Below, in pieces: positions 60,448 to 64,000 of a stretch of DNA of 64,000 nt. Below the pieces are notes generated by a model, which was not told where the DNA came from, searched no databases, and worked only from the letters and a program-made list of their open reading frames with translations. Both the position numbers and the translations under genes were made by a program. The first letter of the stretch is position 1. Each line of letters begins with the position of its first letter. This DNA is from Apostichopus japonicus (Eukaryota > Echinodermata > Holothuroidea > Aspidochirotida > Stichopodidae), in the NCBI RefSeq assembly GCF_037975245.1, contig NC_092571.1:6346001-6410000 (forward strand), written 5' to 3'.

Positions 60448-61270
60448 CTGGTAAAGGAAAAAAAGAAGAAGAAAAGTTGTTAACGTCAATTAATGTTACT
60501 GAAGTGTATACTTCTTCATGTTATAACGGTTCTAATGTACTCAACATAAGAGAACAGACTATGGGTTTATTGGACAGTAAACTTAAAGAGCTGTTCATTC
60601 ATTTAAATACATCAAGTAATGTGAGAGAATATCCGCCATCGCAGTGAACCGATATGATAGATGTATCACAATTGCTCTCACTTAACATATTCAATACGAT
60701 TACTGTATTTTATTTCTAAAGACAGATCATGTGGTTACTACTTTTATCAACAATACCGTCGTGACAAGTTCTAATTATCACAACTCTGGATCAAGATATA
60801 TCATGTTTTTAGTTTGACTTGGATATTACATCTTCTGTCAGTTACATTTGACGACCGCGACTGTAGTCATGACAGTGAAGTAGATCATACTATGATATGG
60901 CGTGATATATGATAATGTTGCTGCTAGATCTGAGGACACTAGTACTTTGAATGCCTACAACTCTACCACCCAGCTACAAATATGCTATTCGCTTTCAAAG
61001 CTGCTCTTGTACTGTTCAGCAAATCATTCCTTGAGCTGTGAGTAAACATTTTACTCATTATTTTACAAGCTGTCTGAACTTTTTGTGAAAGTTTTGGTAT
61101 TATATATTTCAAATAGTTCATCTTTTCATCTCACGGAGAAGTTTTTCTCTAGACTGACATTGTTTCACGCTGTCATTGCTGCATCGTTAACTCGAGCGAC
61201 AGGATCTTGAATGCATTTAGATCTATAACACTATTGTGTATACGTATTTAAACTAAAATGAATGTCTTAC

Positions 61271-61276
61271 GGTCAA
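61271..61276 (-). other. candidate 6-nt micro-exon (TTGACC)
   Basis: Acceptor TTTTGTTTCTCTATAACAG, donor GTAAGACAT. Confidence 0.5.
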
Positions 61277-61865
61277 CTGTTATAGAGAAACAAAAGAAGA
61301 ACTTTGTATGTTACTGAAGTGTATACTTCCTAATTATGTTACGGTTCTCATGTACTCAGCATAAGAGATCTGACTATGCATATTATTTGGACAGTTAACT
61401 TAAAGAGCTGCTGATTCCTTTAAATACATCAAGTAACGTGAGTGGATATCCGCCATCCGTATGTTAGCATAGGAAAGTTGTTAACGTAAATTTTTAAAGT
61501 CAAGTCACGTGGTTACTATTTTTGTCAACATGACAGTCTTCAACTATACCGCACAGCCTTAGGTAGGCTCTTCATTTTCAAACTTATTCTTGTACTGTAT
61601 ATTTATTTATTGATTGAGCTGTGATAAACATTCTAATCATTAGGTTGCAAGTTGTCTGAAATGATTGTTAACTTTTGGTTTATATATTTCACGTTAGTCC
61701 ATCACTTCATCCCATCAAGAATATTTTACAATTTTTATACAGATAATACTGGATTAGATTGTTACTCTCATTTTGGCATGGTATTCTTAGTTTCATCTAA
61801 ACGACTGTACACGTCCGTACCACTGTTATTCAATGTAAGTATTCAAAATGATATTAATGTCTTAC

Positions 61866-61871
61866 CATATA
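61866..61871 (-). other. candidate 6-nt micro-exon (TATATG)
   Basis: A very long pyrimidine tract ends TTCCTCTGTAAAAG; donor GTAAGACAT. Confidence 0.45.
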
Positions 61872-62469
61872 CTTTTACAGAGGAATTAGAAGAAAAAGAA
61901 GAAGAAGACGAAGAAGTATACTTTTTCATATCACCAAAATTATGTTGTTAAGTAACCATCATGCGATTTCAGAATACACTGTAATGATTACAGCCACATC
62001 AATCAGCTTATTCAAAGCATTAAGTGACGTCGATGCATTATCGCCGTCGACGTGAACTCGTGTGATAATCGTAACTTTCATCAGAAATTATACATAATCG
62101 TTTGGAAGTTGAACTTATCTAATCTCACCTATCACATAATCACCATTCTTACCGCGTTTAAAGGATACTCCTTTATTCACTTATTTTCGATCCCGTTACA
62201 GTCAAATTATGAATATTGTGGATAACGGGATGCAGAGTTTGTCACTACTGGATGTAATATTTGCACTTTTTATTTTGATATTACCATTCCATCTTCTTGC
62301 TTGCCACTAGTGATCCGTAGCTAATTACGTTATTACTGTTCCGACATTAAAACAGATTATATGCTATTGTAAACAACCATAGTATGATAATCACTGTATA
62401 TTTAATTATTCGTATACTTTTTATGTCCCAAATTGTTTAAGTAGATTTGATAAAAAAGAAATGTCTTAC

Positions 62470-62478
62470 ATTCTATTT
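62470..62478 (-). other. candidate 9-nt (or 3-nt) micro-exon
   Basis: AAATAGAAT between CTTCTGTCCTCTCTTTAG and GTAAGACAT. A second AG inside would leave only AAT. Confidence 0.35.
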
Positions 62479-62610
62479 CTAAAGAGAGGACAGAAGAAGA
62501 AAATATTTAGTTAAACTAACATAATGGAGGGTGCTTTTTTTTTTGGTTATACTAATCAACATGCGATAACGGAATATACTGTCATAGATCTGTGACATAA
62601 GTATGCTATG

Positions 62611-62613
<3 letters not shown>

Positions 62614-62658
<45 letters not shown>

Positions 62659-62731
62659 TTATTTATTTATATTTACATATATATATATATATACATATAT
62701 GTATATATATATATATTTATTTATATATATT

Positions 62732-62800
<69 letters not shown>
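62614..62800. repeat. (TA)n-rich microsatellite
   Basis: TA runs with TTTA and ACAT interruptions; the Tyr/Ile open frame is an artefact. Confidence 0.95.
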
Positions 62801-62805
<5 letters not shown>

Positions 62806-62915
62806 TTTTAATTTATATTCTTTGGCGGCATTAACTTTATTGCTGGTGTATTTAAATGTATGTCAACATAGTTACTGATATAGTTTTACTAATAAATTCA
62901 AATGAAATTTCTCAC

Positions 62916-62921
62916 CGATGA
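62916..62921 (-). other. candidate 6-nt micro-exon (TCATCG)
   Basis: Acceptor TTCTGTTTTCGATATCATTAAG, written here in part; donor GTGAGAAAT. Confidence 0.4.
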
Positions 62922-63748
62922 CTTAATGATATCGAAAACAGAAGAAGAACCTCATTAACCGAAAGTAAAGTTAGTGATATATATACTTGTGTTTGTTACA
63001 ACATTTATCTGGTTAAAGTGATCAACGTTCGAGGACAGAGTAAACAGTTAGCATTACAGCCAACTCAGTTAGCTATTAATGTAATACAAATCACTAATTG
63101 ACATAGTCGCATATCCGACGTCGTTGTGTAAATGTCATCGATATGCTAGAAGTATGAGATCAATCGGCTATTCATTCAATGCATACCATCAAGTAATGTG
63201 GGTGCATATCCGCTATTGCAGTGAACCCACATAATAACCATAACTTCAATCAGAGAGTGTGTTTTTACATCCGTGAAAACCATCTCATTCCACTTTGCAT
63301 TTAATCACCACGTAAAGTTTATTTTATCGCTATTTTGCATCAAGACATTTAACAATTCAGATACATAACTTTAGAGTGTGATTCATTTCTTATTATCAAC
63401 CTCATCGTGATGTATGATACGAGAGGAACTAGGTTAGATCTGATGGAGCCAGTACGTCGCATTTCATCGCCTGCTGTCCAACTGCGAGTATAGTATCGCC
63501 TCTAACTTTTAGTCTTGCACTTTTCATTATTCATAGAAACATTTACCCATTTTTCGTCAGTTGTTTAGATAAATATCTTAAATGTTGGTTTTCATATTCA
63601 AAATTCGTTCATCTTTATCAAGAAGACTTTTCCACAGCTTGGATATACGTCATTGACTGGTTCGTAACTTTCGGGATCACGAACTTCATCTACGATGTCT
63701 GCACCTGGTGTGTTAAAGGCCTGTCAATGTAGTAATGAAATATCTTAC

Positions 63749-63754
63749 CCGAAT
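63749..63754 (-). other. candidate 6-nt micro-exon (ATTCGG)
   Basis: Acceptor CTATGTATTTTTCCATAAAAG with an upstream T-rich tract; donor GTAAGATAT. The array probably continues past the right edge. Confidence 0.4.
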
Positions 63755-64000
63755 CTTTTATGGAAAAATACATAGGAAAATTGAATAACGTACAATAAGA
63801 AGGTACTGTGTACTTCATATAACAAAACAACAAACGAGATCAGAGACGACTAGTATGATTTCAGCTACATCCATCAGCAATTCATTCAATGCAAAACATA
63901 AAGTGACGTTGGTGAATATCGGTCGTCGCAGTGAACTCACATGATAACATTATGTTTTATCAGAGGTTTATGCATCATTGCTGTGAATTCTACGAACCTC

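Larger units (their letters stand above)
54950..61480 (-). repeat. young ~870-bp tandem repeat units
   Basis: Landmark AATATCCGCCATCGCAGTGA recurs near 55.31, 56.18, 58.02, 58.88, 59.76 and 60.63 kb, with a partial one near 61.45. The spacing is 865-873 bp except across the inserted element at 56401-57518 and at the short last unit. The blocks at about 57630-58440 and 58496-59306 are nearly identical by eye, so their duplication is recent. Each full unit carries one 6-nt splice-site pair. Confidence 0.9.
43667..63754 (-). other. tandem micro-exon-like array (candidate minus-strand gene segment)
   Basis: Across 20 kb, on the minus strand, a pyrimidine tract and AG is followed by a very short block and a GTAAG/GTGAG donor. 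Thirteen units have exactly 6 nt; others have 3, 9, 12, 12 and 24. The AG and GT are constant while the bases between vary. Upstream of many of these sites, old units share a decayed peptide (WVH-x-D-x-GY, then DVAVI-x-TVYSDLAC-like). Spacing between successive sites is 450-1020 bp, about 870 in young copies. Known micro-exon genes, such as those of schistosomes, use short exons in multiples of three, but no homology to them is claimed. It could instead be one longer exon ending at the donor, or a decayed array with no transcript. Between listed sites the sequence is AT-rich and holds no other gene I recognise. Confidence 0.5.

Overview
This window is nuclear DNA from an animal. It is AT-rich, full of simple repeats, and carries intron-containing gene remnants with GT-AG splice sites whose phases match from exon to exon. 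The transposon content (hAT, KDZ/Mutator-like, L2/CR1 LINE, Penelope-type hammerhead) fits a marine invertebrate. My best guess is an echinoderm, possibly a sea cucumber; that is inference, because no diagnostic host gene is intact. I see no complete, clearly functional host protein gene, no rRNA and no intact tRNA.

Layout. 0-0.9 kb: decayed LINE reverse transcriptase, interrupted by a 1.8-kb hAT-type element (867-2647) with a perfect 8-bp target duplication. 3.4-13.3 kb: one large transposon with ~45-bp terminal inverted repeats, inverted subterminal arrays of a ~230-bp repeat at both ends, and a decayed C2H2 finger plus Ulp1-like (C48) protease on the minus strand. It has collected at least five later insertions, including a 32-bp palindrome with its own 8-bp target duplication. 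14.3-17.3 kb: TTAA-flanked MITEs, a 45-bp micro-element and an unrecognised coding remnant. 18.3-20.8 kb: a four-exon pseudogene ending in a HECT (G2E3-like) domain. 23.7-25.3 kb: nested hAT-like elements. 26.5-28.8 kb: a two-exon MULE transposase pseudogene. 35.3-36.6 kb: a (TA)n-bounded segment with a hammerhead ribozyme, then an L2-like LINE 3' end. 37.3-38.5 kb: a LINE reverse-transcriptase tail between 90-bp direct repeats. 40.4-42.2 kb: heptamer and hexamer satellites.

43.6-64 kb is the most unusual part: a long tandem family (about 870 bp per unit in the young copies at 55-61.5 kb, older and degenerate on both sides). Nearly every unit carries, on the minus strand, a polypyrimidine tract and AG acceptor, then exactly 6 nt, then a GTAAG/GTGAG donor. 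Thirteen diverged or duplicated copies have the 6-nt spacing, and five more candidates have 3, 9, 12, 12 or 24 nt, all multiples of three. The flanking splice signals are kept while the 6 nt changes. This looks like a micro-exon array, possibly part of a minus-strand gene running past the window's right edge; it is a sequence-based hypothesis without RNA evidence. Old units also share a decayed coding motif upstream of the micro-exon.

Most of the rest is transposon debris, so the window reads mainly as a record of nested insertions plus one unexplained exon-like array.
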